A stretch of 35,197 nucleotides of DNA from Bacteroidota bacterium (GTDB lineage Bacteria > Bacteroidota > Bacteroidia > Chitinophagales > Chitinophagaceae): assembly GCA_013285915.1 (NCBI GenBank), contig JABDGS010000035.1:1-35197 (forward strand), in the 5' to 3' direction. The notes beneath the pieces were generated by a model. That model ran no database searches, had not been told where the DNA came from, and was given only the letters and a program-made list of their open reading frames with translations. Position numbers and translations under genes: made by a program. Below, one piece after another: positions 23,950 through 31,602 of the stretch; the stretch's first letter is position 1, and every line of letters starts with the position of its first letter.

Positions 23950-24516
23950 GTGAAACCGGAAATAAACGAACAGCTTTTACTGAAAGGATTAGTTGCTAAT
24001 GATACAAAGGCGGTTGAAACCATTTACAAAGAGAATTTTACTATGGTTCAATCGTTTATCATTAACAATAACGGAAGTTATGACGATGCGCGGGACATTT
24101 TCCAGGAAGCCATTATTACCCTGTACGAAAAGGCAAAAAGCGAGTCTTTTGTATTAACCTGCCAAATTAAAACGTACATATATTCAGTTTGCAGGCGGCT
24201 TTGGTTAAAACGGCTTCAACAAATGGGGCGGTATGTAATGCAGACTGATGGGCTTGAAGAAACGGTTTCGGTGGAAGAAGATATTGATGTTCACGAGAAG
24301 AGAAACGCTGATTTCGCGATGATGGACCGGGCCTTAGGCAGCCTTGGAGAACCTTGTAAAAGCCTGTTACAGGCTTATTACATGCAAAAAAAGGATATGA
24401 CGGAAATTGCATCAGAATTTGGGTATACCAATGCCGACAATGCAAAAAACCAGAAGTACAAATGCCTTATGCGGTTAAAAAAATTATTTTTTACGCAATA
24501 TAATATTGGAGAATAA
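23950..24516 (+). CDS. ECF-like RNA polymerase sigma factor
   Basis: A 188-residue sigma-70 family protein. Region 2 spans about residues 8-85 (LLLKGLVANDTKAVETIY, DDARDIFQEAIITLYEKA, IKTYIYSVCRRLWLKRL) and region 4 about 125-182 (SLGEPCKSLLQAYYMQKKDMTEIASEFGYTN.DNAKNQKYKCLMRLKK). The GTG start at 23950 is needed to include region 2, because the first internal ATG would remove it. The next gene begins 6 nt after the stop and encodes an anti-sigma-like membrane protein fused to a serine protease, so the two very probably form one regulatory unit. The regulon is unknown. Confidence 0.9.
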   Translation: MKPEINEQLLLKGLVANDTKAVETIYKENFTMVQSFIINNNGSYDDARDIFQEAIITLYEKAKSESFVLTCQIKTYIYSVCRRLWLKRLQQMGRYVMQTDGLEETVSVEEDIDVHEKRNADFAMMDRALGSLGEPCKSLLQAYYMQKKDMTEIASEFGYTNADNAKNQKYKCLMRLKKLFFTQYNIGE

Positions 24517-24522
24517 AAAGGG

Positions 24523-25629
24523 ATGGAAGACATTGTTTTATTAGACGTTATTGAACGGTATCTTACCGGTCAAATGTCACCCGAAGAAAAAACCTGGTTT
24601 AAACAATTACGGGAAAAGACCCCCGAAATTGACCAGATGGTGGTTGAACACAAGCTGTTTTTACACCAGCTTGATGAGTTTGGCACCCGCACAGCCTTAA
24701 AACATACAATAGCCTCAGCCCACGACAACCTGTTACAAAAAGGTGATATTAGCGAAGGCGGAGAAAAAACAGCCAAAGGCCGCATTGTGCAAATGTTTCA
24801 CCGCTACAAAAAGGTTACGGGTATTGCAGCATCAATAGCTGGTGTTACGGCATTGGGCATTAGTGTTTTGGTGGCAACCTTGTCGCCAAACATTAATAAG
24901 AACCAGTTTGAGCAGCTTAACCGGAAAATTGATATTGTTCAAAAGGTTACTAATGACCGGTTAAACCACGAGCAGGGTAATACTGCAGTTAAACCAAAAC
25001 CGGATTATAATTTCACGGTTGGTGGCACCGCATTTCTTATTGACGGCAAAGGTTACCTTGTTACAAACGCGCATATTTTACAAGGCTCCGGTGCTGTAGT
25101 TATTAATAAGGGCAAAGAATTAACTGTGAAGATTGTGGCTATTGACAAGTCAAAGGATTTGGCAATACTTAAAATAACTGATGACGATTTTAAACCTATA
25201 ACAAACCTGCCCTACAGTCTTAAAAAAGGGAATGTTGATTTGGGTGAGGAACTTTTCACATTAGGCTATCCAACCGATGATATTTCGTACAACCTCGGTT
25301 ATTTAAGCGCTCAGTCAGGTTTTAAAGGCGATACAAGCAGCTGCCAGATTTCATTGCCTGCTAACCCTGGAAACTCGGGCAGCCCTGTATTTAATAAAAA
25401 TGGCGATGTAGTTGGTATCCTTACGGCTAAACAGGCCGAGGCCGATGGAGTTGTTTTTGCTGTAAAGGCCAGGAGTATTTACCAAATGATTAATGAACTT
25501 AAAGAGTCTGACACAACTGTTCAAAAAATAAAAATCTCAAATAACTCTACATTAAAAGGTCAGAGCAGGGTTGAACAAATCAAACAGGTTGAAGATTGTG
25601 TTTTCCTTGTTAAAGCCTACAACAAATAA
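24523..25629 (+). CDS. Membrane anti-sigma-like protein fused to a trypsin-like (HtrA-type) protease
   Basis: A 368-residue protein. Residues 1-55 (VIERYLTGQMSPEEKTWF and onward) resemble the cytoplasmic N-terminus of FecR-type anti-sigma factors in this phylum. A transmembrane helix spans about 98-120, and a coiled-coil segment follows at about 125-150. Residues 165-325 form a trypsin-like domain with His184 (TNAHIL), Asp212 (KDLAIL) and Ser285 (PGNSGSP), a complete triad. No PDZ domain is evident. The protease would lie in the periplasm, so the sensor, the anchor and possibly the anti-sigma domain are one chain next to its sigma factor. A strong terminator follows at 25661. The anti-sigma role is inferred from position and N-terminal pattern. 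Confidence 0.82.
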   Translation: MEDIVLLDVIERYLTGQMSPEEKTWFKQLREKTPEIDQMVVEHKLFLHQLDEFGTRTALKHTIASAHDNLLQKGDISEGGEKTAKGRIVQMFHRYKKVTGIAASIAGVTALGISVLVATLSPNINKNQFEQLNRKIDIVQKVTNDRLNHEQGNTAVKPKPDYNFTVGGTAFLIDGKGYLVTNAHILQGSGAVVINKGKELTVKIVAIDKSKDLAILKITDDDFKPITNLPYSLKKGNVDLGEELFTLGYPTDDISYNLGYLSAQSGFKGDTSSCQISLPANPGNSGSPVFNKNGDVVGILTAKQAEADGVVFAVKARSIYQMINELKESDTTVQKIKISNNSTLKGQSRVEQIKQVEDCVFLVKAYNK

Positions 25630-25660
25630 TTTACAAGAGTTGGTTTAGTTATACTTGCAA

Positions 25661-25697
25661 AGTCCGCGTAGCTGCTGTTATGCGGGCTTTCTTTTTT
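25661..25697 (+). terminator. Intrinsic terminator of the sigma factor/protease operon
   Basis: AGTCCGCGTAGC (25661-25672) and GTTATGCGGGCT (25677-25688) form a 12-bp stem with three G-U pairs and a 4-nt loop, followed by TTCTTTTTT. It ends the two-gene unit 31 bp after the stop codon. Confidence 0.85.
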
Positions 25698-25742
25698 AAC
25701 CATGATTTTAGCCTTATTTACCTGATTCACCTGGCTGATATT
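25698..25742 (+). repeat. Dispersed repeat, copy 3
   Basis: It reads AACCATGATTTTAGCCTTAT and onward, matching copies at 20011-20055 (same strand) and 18234-18269 (opposite strand). A partial inverted fragment, CGAATCAGGGAGATCCCA, lies at 25837-25854 just before the end of the next gene. The rest of the 226-bp gap shows nothing else. Confidence 0.6.
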
Positions 25743-25855
25743 AAAGAGCGGCTTAGCTTTATTAAAGGTCTATTACAATTATCCGAATAGTTGTTGTTCT
25801 TTTGATTATAAGCTTTCGATAAATCATTCTTTCAGACGAATCAGGGAGATCCCAG

Positions 25856-27040
25856 TTATATATAACTCAACCACCAATACTTGTGTGTTGCCTTATAATT
25901 ATAAAACCATCTGCACGGCTTATACAATACCAATACCACAAAAGCCCATAGCAGGTAAACAACCCAAAGGCCGTACCCAAAATTGGCAGGCCGAAAGTAG
26001 AATCCCCCCTTAGGGTCTGCAATATCTTTCATTCCATGCCCTGACGCAAAGAATACGATAACAACAAGAATGTGTATAAAATAAATATGAACGATAAAGT
26101 AAAAGAGCGGCACTTTGCCATATACCGAAACAAATTTGGTGAAGCTGTTTTGCAGGCTGTCAACGGCCGCGAGTAACAAAAGCGATGGCCCGATAGTCAT
26201 ACACATAAAGTCGAGTGACATTGGATTTTTGGTTGCATTAAAAAACGACAACAGCCCAAACATGGCGTCTTTTTGTGGCATCGCCGGCGATGGATCGCCA
26301 TAATGATTTATCGTCCTCAACACAATAAACAATAGTACGGCGCCGGCACCAATATAAAACAATATTCTTGTACGCTGTTTTGCGGTGAATAGTTGTGCAT
26401 TATAAAGCTGCCCCGCGCCATACCCCAACAGCATAAGGCCGCAGCAGGTTATGGCAGCATAGCTTGTAACTACTACTCTTCCTGCTATCGGGATGCCCCC
26501 GCTTGATATTGTAACCAAAAACTTAAATACCTGCCCCCAGGCGGTAGTATCGGGTACAGGAAAATAATCAAAAATGTTGTGCCCAAAAACAATGATCGCA
26601 CCTGTTAGTATTATTGCCACAGGCGGGGTATGCACCATCAACCCTAAAATTATCATACTTAACCCTATAGACCAAAGTACAAGCATAAAAATCACATCAA
26701 AGTGCGGGTCAAATGTTAACCCAAATGTCATGATAGTCGCATCTGCCACAATTAACCACAAACCCCGTTTAATAAGAAACCCGCTTAATTGCTTTTTTGT
26801 TTTTCGCATGCCCACCAGGTAAGCTGAAATGCCCGATAGAAAAAGAAATGTTGGCGCACAAAAATGCGTTATCCATCGTGTAAAAAAAAGCAGCGGGGTT
26901 GTAGTTGTAAGGTCAGTAGGCCGCTGGTCTACAGCGTGCACGTGAAAATAATCCCGTACATGGTCTAAGGCCATAATTATCATAATAATACCGCGGGCGG
27001 TATCAATAGCCTGCACCCTTTGTTTAATTTGTCCTGTCAT
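25856..27040 (-). CDS. DUF1624 / heparan-alpha-glucosaminide N-acetyltransferase-like membrane protein
   Basis: A 394-residue polytopic membrane protein with about ten hydrophobic helices. The N-terminal signature RVQAIDTARGIIMIIMALDH is the conserved start of the DUF1624/HGSNAT family, with the helix THFCAPTFLFLSGISAYL next. The family includes YeiB-like and acyl-transferring membrane proteins thought to acetylate sugars using cytoplasmic acetyl-CoA. The substrate here is unknown. It is encoded alone, convergent with the sigma factor operon. Confidence 0.87.
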   Translation of the reverse strand: MTGQIKQRVQAIDTARGIIMIIMALDHVRDYFHVHAVDQRPTDLTTTTPLLFFTRWITHFCAPTFLFLSGISAYLVGMRKTKKQLSGFLIKRGLWLIVADATIMTFGLTFDPHFDVIFMLVLWSIGLSMIILGLMVHTPPVAIILTGAIIVFGHNIFDYFPVPDTTAWGQVFKFLVTISSGGIPIAGRVVVTSYAAITCCGLMLLGYGAGQLYNAQLFTAKQRTRILFYIGAGAVLLFIVLRTINHYGDPSPAMPQKDAMFGLLSFFNATKNPMSLDFMCMTIGPSLLLLAAVDSLQNSFTKFVSVYGKVPLFYFIVHIYFIHILVVIVFFASGHGMKDIADPKGGFYFRPANFGYGLWVVYLLWAFVVLVLYKPCRWFYNYKATHKYWWLSYI

Positions 27041-27617
27041 GTAATCTCAATTTATTCGGTTGGTCAATATCCTGCCAGGCACAATTTAAAACTTTTTGGG
27101 TATTTACAAATCCAATTGTTATGAATGAAAAATGATGATAATTAAGCGTAGCGAAACTAAGATTTAGCGGCACGGATGCACAAATTAGCACTGCGTATTT
27201 GTAAAGGCGCTCGCGAACAATAAGACTTTCAAACACTCAAACCATACTATGGCAACCACACCTTTAACATGCCTGCATAAGAGTTAACAAAAGGTGAAAT
27301 ATGTTAACAAAATTAATTGCACTTTAAGTGAATGAAACTAAAATGCCTGTATATGCAGCTTCACAGGCAACACCCTTTATATTCTCATACCGCAGCAGGC
27401 ATCATAAATGTAGCCGGCACTATTTTTAAATGTGCTCTATTCGTGTTATAAATTTCATCATCCATCCTTACATATTTTCCGTTTATCACTTGCAGTTGAT
27501 GAATGGTTTCCAGTTATATTTTAAAACTTCCGTTTATCATTTTTTAGCATTTCTGCTTTAAAAAGCTTTCCCAATATTGCGCTACGAAATTAAACGTAGT
27601 AACCGTAATTAATTGTT
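27041..27617. other. 577-bp intergenic region with direct repeats and an inverted repeat
   Basis: No credible gene lies here; a 70-codon minus-strand frame at 27024-27236 has no recognisable features. Possible regulatory sites for the downstream barrel gene are GTTAACAAAA repeated at 27283-27292 and 27303-27312 (20 bp apart, two helical turns), TTCCGTTTATCA repeated at 27477-27488 and 27528-27539, and the inverted repeat CTACG-AAATTAAA-CGTAG at 27582-27599, 18 bp before the start codon. Their roles are not known. Confidence 0.4.
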
Positions 27618-30125
27618 ATGAAGAGACATTTACTCCAACTATTCACAATAGCCTTGATTCTGTTTATTGCACCTGCTGTAACGCACGCACAAGTTGCAGG
27701 CAAAGTATCAGGGGCGATAAAAGGAACAAACGACAAAACGGTGGAGGCCGCTACAGTGTCGCTTTTAAAAAGCAGTGATTCTTCAGCAGTTAAATTTGCC
27801 GTAAGCGATAAAAGTGGTGTTTTTGAATTTGAGAATATAAAAGCGGGTAAATATTTTGTAAGAATTGAAGCGGTTGGTTACAGCAAATACAACAGCGCGG
27901 CGTTTGACATCACAGCAGAAAACCCCGTAGTGCAATTACCAGCATCGTCACTATCTGCAGTTAACAAGGGTTTGGGCGAGGTTACAGTTAATGCAACAAG
28001 GCCATTAATTGAAAACAAGATTGATAAAACTGTTGTTAATGTTGACGCGTCGCCTACCAACACAGGTTTAACTGCGCTTGAGGTATTGGAAAGAAGCCCG
28101 GGTATTACTATTGATAACAACGATAACGTGAGCCTGAAGGGTAAAGCAGGTGTAATAATAATGGTTGATGGCAAACCAACTTACCTTAATGCATCAGATT
28201 TGGCAAACTACTTAAAAAGCATGTCGGCTAACCAAATTGACCAGATTGAAATTATGACTCAGCCACCTGCCAAATATGATGCGGCCGGCAACTCGGGTAT
28301 CATCAACATAAAAACAAAAAAGAACCGGAATAACGGTTTTAACGGCACGCTTACTTCAAGCGGCATATTGGCCATTTATTTTAAACAAACAAACAACTTC
28401 AGCTTTAACTGGAGGCACGACAAGATAAATTTATACGGCAGCGTTGGTTATTCGCATTGGGAGGGATTTAGCGACGGGATAAATGACAGAAAATTTCGTG
28501 CAGACAGGAATAGCCCTTTTAATAGTGAAACCTACCAGGTATCTCATGGTCGCTATACTGACTATAATTTTAATTATAAAGCAGGCCTCGACTATTTTGC
28601 CTCAAAAAATACCACGATTGGGGTTAGCCTTAATGGTTTTGATGATCATTCTTTCTTCAACTCTCACACGTGGACTAATTTTTACGACAGCACAGGCAAA
28701 TTTACCCAATACAACACCGCAACTACCATTAATCCCAGCCCCTGGAAAAATTTAGGTGCTGATGTTAACCTTCAGCAGAAGCTTGGTACTAAAGGCGCTG
28801 AACTTGATATTGATGCCGATTATATTTCATACAGAACAAAGTCGCCACAATCTTCTAATAATTACCTGTATTATCCCGATGGGCAATTGGTGCCTGAGAA
28901 TAATAGCCCCGATAACCCTAACCCATATTTATTAAACGGCTACCTGCCTGGTAAGATAGATATATACACATTTAAAGCAGATTTTTCTACCCCATTAAAG
29001 AACAATGCCACTTTCGAAGCAGGCGTTAAATCAAGCTACGTAAAATCAGACAATGATGCTCAATACACTTTGTATGATACCACCACCAAACAATGGAATG
29101 TAGATGCTGCGAGAAGTAACCACTTTATTTATACTGAAAATATAAACGCGGCTTATGTAAGCCTGCAAAAGCAAATAAAGAAATTTACCGCAAAGGTTGG
29201 TTTACGTGCTGAGCAAACTGTATCAAAAGGTAACCAGGTGATAAAAAATGAAACGTTTGATAAAAACTATACAAAGCTTTTCCCTACAGCTTATTTTAGT
29301 TACCAGCCAAACGACAACAATACTTACGAAATTTCTTATGGCAGAAGGATTGAGCGTCCCGATTACCAGGATTTAAATCCATTTGAGTACCAGTTAGACA
29401 GGTACACTTACCAGCAGGGTAACCCCTACCTGCAGCCACAGTTTGCACAAAATGTTGAGCTTAGTTACAATTACAAAGGCGCGCTGAACGTTACTGCAAA
29501 TTATACCTCAACAACTGATATTATAAACGATGTGCTTATTACGCAACAGGATGCTGATAAAAATTACATAACATACCAAACAAAACAAAACATAGCATCA
29601 AACACCAACATAGGGCTCGCTGCCAACTATGGCAAACAGCTAAAAAAATGGTGGAACGTAAATTTGTTTGCCAATGTATTTAATAACCGCTATAAGGGCT
29701 TTATAGATGGTGAGTACGTTAATGTTGCAATAACTTCATTCACAGGCAACCTGAGCAGCCGTTTTACGTTTAATAAAGGGTGGAGTGGTGAAATAAGTGG
29801 TTTTATGCAGGGAAAATCATTGGTAAGCAGCGCCATACTTGCAAAACCAATGGGCATGTTTTCAATTGGTGCGGGCAAGCAAATATTAAAAAGCAAGGGC
29901 AGCCTGCGGCTTAACCTGCGCGATCCGTTTTATATAATGAGGTTCAATGGCACAACTGATATGAATAAGTTTGTAGCAAATATTCATAACAGGTGGGACA
30001 ACAGGCGTGTTATTTTAACCTTTACCTACAGGTTTGGTAAAAGCGGAAACCAGCAGCAACGCAAAAAACCTACTGCAGCCGAAGAAGAGCAAAACCGTGT
30101 GAATGTTGGTGGCCAGCAGCAATAA
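27618..30125 (+). CDS. TonB-dependent receptor-like outer membrane beta-barrel protein
   Basis: An 835-residue outer membrane protein. A signal peptide covers 1-24 (cleavage near THAQ). A carboxypeptidase-regulatory-like beta-sandwich (about 27-110) is followed by a plug-like domain (about 120-235, TALEVLERSPGITIDNNDNVSLKG..GVIIMVDGKPTYL) and a large beta-barrel of the OMP_b-brl_3 type (about 240-800). The C-terminal tail (about 810-835) is Gln/Glu-rich. Such proteins are abundant in this phylum and their ligands are mostly unknown. No SusD partner is adjacent. A strong terminator follows at 30158. Confidence 0.88.
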   Translation: MKRHLLQLFTIALILFIAPAVTHAQVAGKVSGAIKGTNDKTVEAATVSLLKSSDSSAVKFAVSDKSGVFEFENIKAGKYFVRIEAVGYSKYNSAAFDITAENPVVQLPASSLSAVNKGLGEVTVNATRPLIENKIDKTVVNVDASPTNTGLTALEVLERSPGITIDNNDNVSLKGKAGVIIMVDGKPTYLNASDLANYLKSMSANQIDQIEIMTQPPAKYDAAGNSGIINIKTKKNRNNGFNGTLTSSGILAIYFKQTNNFSFNWRHDKINLYGSVGYSHWEGFSDGINDRKFRADRNSPFNSETYQVSHGRYTDYNFNYKAGLDYFASKNTTIGVSLNGFDDHSFFNSHTWTNFYDSTGKFTQYNTATTINPSPWKNLGADVNLQQKLGTKGAELDIDADYISYRTKSPQSSNNYLYYPDGQLVPENNSPDNPNPYLLNGYLPGKIDIYTFKADFSTPLKNNATFEAGVKSSYVKSDNDAQYTLYDTTTKQWNVDAARSNHFIYTENINAAYVSLQKQIKKFTAKVGLRAEQTVSKGNQVIKNETFDKNYTKLFPTAYFSYQPNDNNTYEISYGRRIERPDYQDLNPFEYQLDRYTYQQGNPYLQPQFAQNVELSYNYKGALNVTANYTSTTDIINDVLITQQDADKNYITYQTKQNIASNTNIGLAANYGKQLKKWWNVNLFANVFNNRYKGFIDGEYVNVAITSFTGNLSSRFTFNKGWSGEISGFMQGKSLVSSAILAKPMGMFSIGAGKQILKSKGSLRLNLRDPFYIMRFNGTTDMNKFVANIHNRWDNRRVILTFTYRFGKSGNQQQRKKPTAAEEEQNRVNVGGQQQ

Positions 30126-30157
30126 AAATGTTTTTTTTCTCATGTGACTATATACCG

Positions 30158-30183
30158 GCCCCGATTTCCATCGGGGCTTTTTT
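30158..30183 (+). terminator. Intrinsic terminator after the beta-barrel gene
   Basis: GCCCCGAT (30158-30165), a TTCC loop and ATCGGGGC (30170-30177) form a perfect 8-bp stem followed by six T. Confidence 0.9.
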
Positions 30184-30282
30184 ATTACACCAGTTAATTA
30201 TTGGTTTAAATGCCGCTTGTTTACATCTGCAATTTTTCTTTGTTTGTTATTTGTTTTACTTTGGTTGTTTATTACAAAGCGT

Positions 30283-31554
30283 ATGCGTAGCTTATTTATT
30301 TCGTTTCTGCTGTTTTGGTCATTTTCATCGTTCGGACAGGATCCTGATATGGTTTACATGCCCAATATACAGGGCGTTAAGTTTTGCCTTACCGGCAACC
30401 AGCTTGGTTACCCCATAATAAACCTTGGCGCAGTAGGCGCTACAGAACTGCATTTTGATGACCTTGATGGTTACGTAAAAAACTACAATTACACTTTTGT
30501 AATGTGCAATGCTGACTGGCAGCCTGCTGACATAAACCCTTTTGATTACATGAAGGGTTTTTTGCAGGGCCGCTTTACACAATACCGTGCATCATCAATA
30601 GCCAAAATAAAATATGTGCATTATATGATAAACCTGCCAGAGGCGGGTTGTATGCCAAAAATAACAGGCAATTACCTACTAAAGGTGTATTTGAACAACG
30701 ATACTTCAAAGCTTGCATTTACCAAACGCCTGCTTGTAATGGGTAACCTGGTGAACATCGGCGCGCAGGTGCAGCACCCTTTTAATAACGAAATAACCAA
30801 CACGCACCAAAAAGTGCAGTTTACTATTGATAAAAGCAGGATAAACATACTTAACCCAGCCCAGCAATTAAAAATTGTTGTGCTGCAAAACTACCGGTGG
30901 GATAATGCGATAACAGGCATGCAGCCAACGTTTATGCGCGGCAATGCATTTGAATACAACGGTGAACAGGACTGTGTTTTTCCTGCGGGGAAAGAATACC
31001 GCTGGGTTAACCTTGAAAGCTTCAGGTTTCAAAGTGAACGGATTGACAGCGTTAGCGAGCGTAATAAACTTACAGAAGTTTACCTGAGGCCGGACCCCGA
31101 GCGAACAAAGTTTGTATTCCAGAGTTACCAGGACTTTGATGGTTTTTTTCAAACGCTATCAACAGATGTTTCCAACCCGTGGTGGCAGGGCGATTATGCC
31201 AAAGTACATTTTACCTATGTGCCGCAAAGCCGGCAGCCTTACCCGAATGCTGATGTTTACATAGCCGGCGAAATGACCGGTTACCAAACAAATGATTCCA
31301 CGAGGATGGAGTTTAACAATGATATTGGTGCCTATGAAAAAACACTGATCTTAAAACAAGGCTATTACAGTTATATATATGTTACCAAAGACCCGCGTAA
31401 CCCAAATGCAAAAACAGATACCTACACAACTGAGGGTAATTACTGGCAGGCGGAAAATAACTATACCATACTTGTGTATTACCGCTCCTTTAGCGACAGA
31501 GCCGATGAACTCGTTGGTGCAACAACCGTTAGCTCAATCAATTTTATAAGATAA
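30283..31554 (+). CDS. Type IX secretion system plug protein (DUF5103 family)
   Basis: A 423-residue protein starting at MRSLFISFLLFWSFSSFGQ, a clean signal peptide. A longer frame starting with TTG at 30217 would add 22 residues in front of that signal and is rejected. DUF5103 hallmarks are the N-terminal GNQLGYPIINLGA..ELHFDDLDG, YVHYMINLP, the central NPWWQGDYAKVHFTY and the C-terminal DRADELVGATTVSSIN. This family contains the protein that closes the periplasmic side of the SprA translocon in the T9SS. It indicates that the organism has type IX secretion and possibly gliding. The other T9SS genes are not in the window. Confidence 0.87.
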   Translation: MRSLFISFLLFWSFSSFGQDPDMVYMPNIQGVKFCLTGNQLGYPIINLGAVGATELHFDDLDGYVKNYNYTFVMCNADWQPADINPFDYMKGFLQGRFTQYRASSIAKIKYVHYMINLPEAGCMPKITGNYLLKVYLNNDTSKLAFTKRLLVMGNLVNIGAQVQHPFNNEITNTHQKVQFTIDKSRINILNPAQQLKIVVLQNYRWDNAITGMQPTFMRGNAFEYNGEQDCVFPAGKEYRWVNLESFRFQSERIDSVSERNKLTEVYLRPDPERTKFVFQSYQDFDGFFQTLSTDVSNPWWQGDYAKVHFTYVPQSRQPYPNADVYIAGEMTGYQTNDSTRMEFNNDIGAYEKTLILKQGYYSYIYVTKDPRNPNAKTDTYTTEGNYWQAENNYTILVYYRSFSDRADELVGATTVSSINFIR

Positions 31555-31602
31555 AAGACGACTTGTCAGTAGAACGCTCCGCAATTCGTCTCAACAATCC
31601 TT

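Noticed and set aside
25985..26010. CCCTAAGGGGGGATT inside the DUF1624 gene (encoding DPKGGFYF) as a further copy of the aro repeats
   Set aside because: It lacks the TTAAAAGTC and GATTTAG flanks and has no real palindrome of useful length, so chance similarity is likely.
27024..27236. A 70-codon minus-strand frame upstream of the DUF1624 gene
   Set aside because: It overlaps the DUF1624 start, has no signal, motif or family pattern, and its codon choice looks random.
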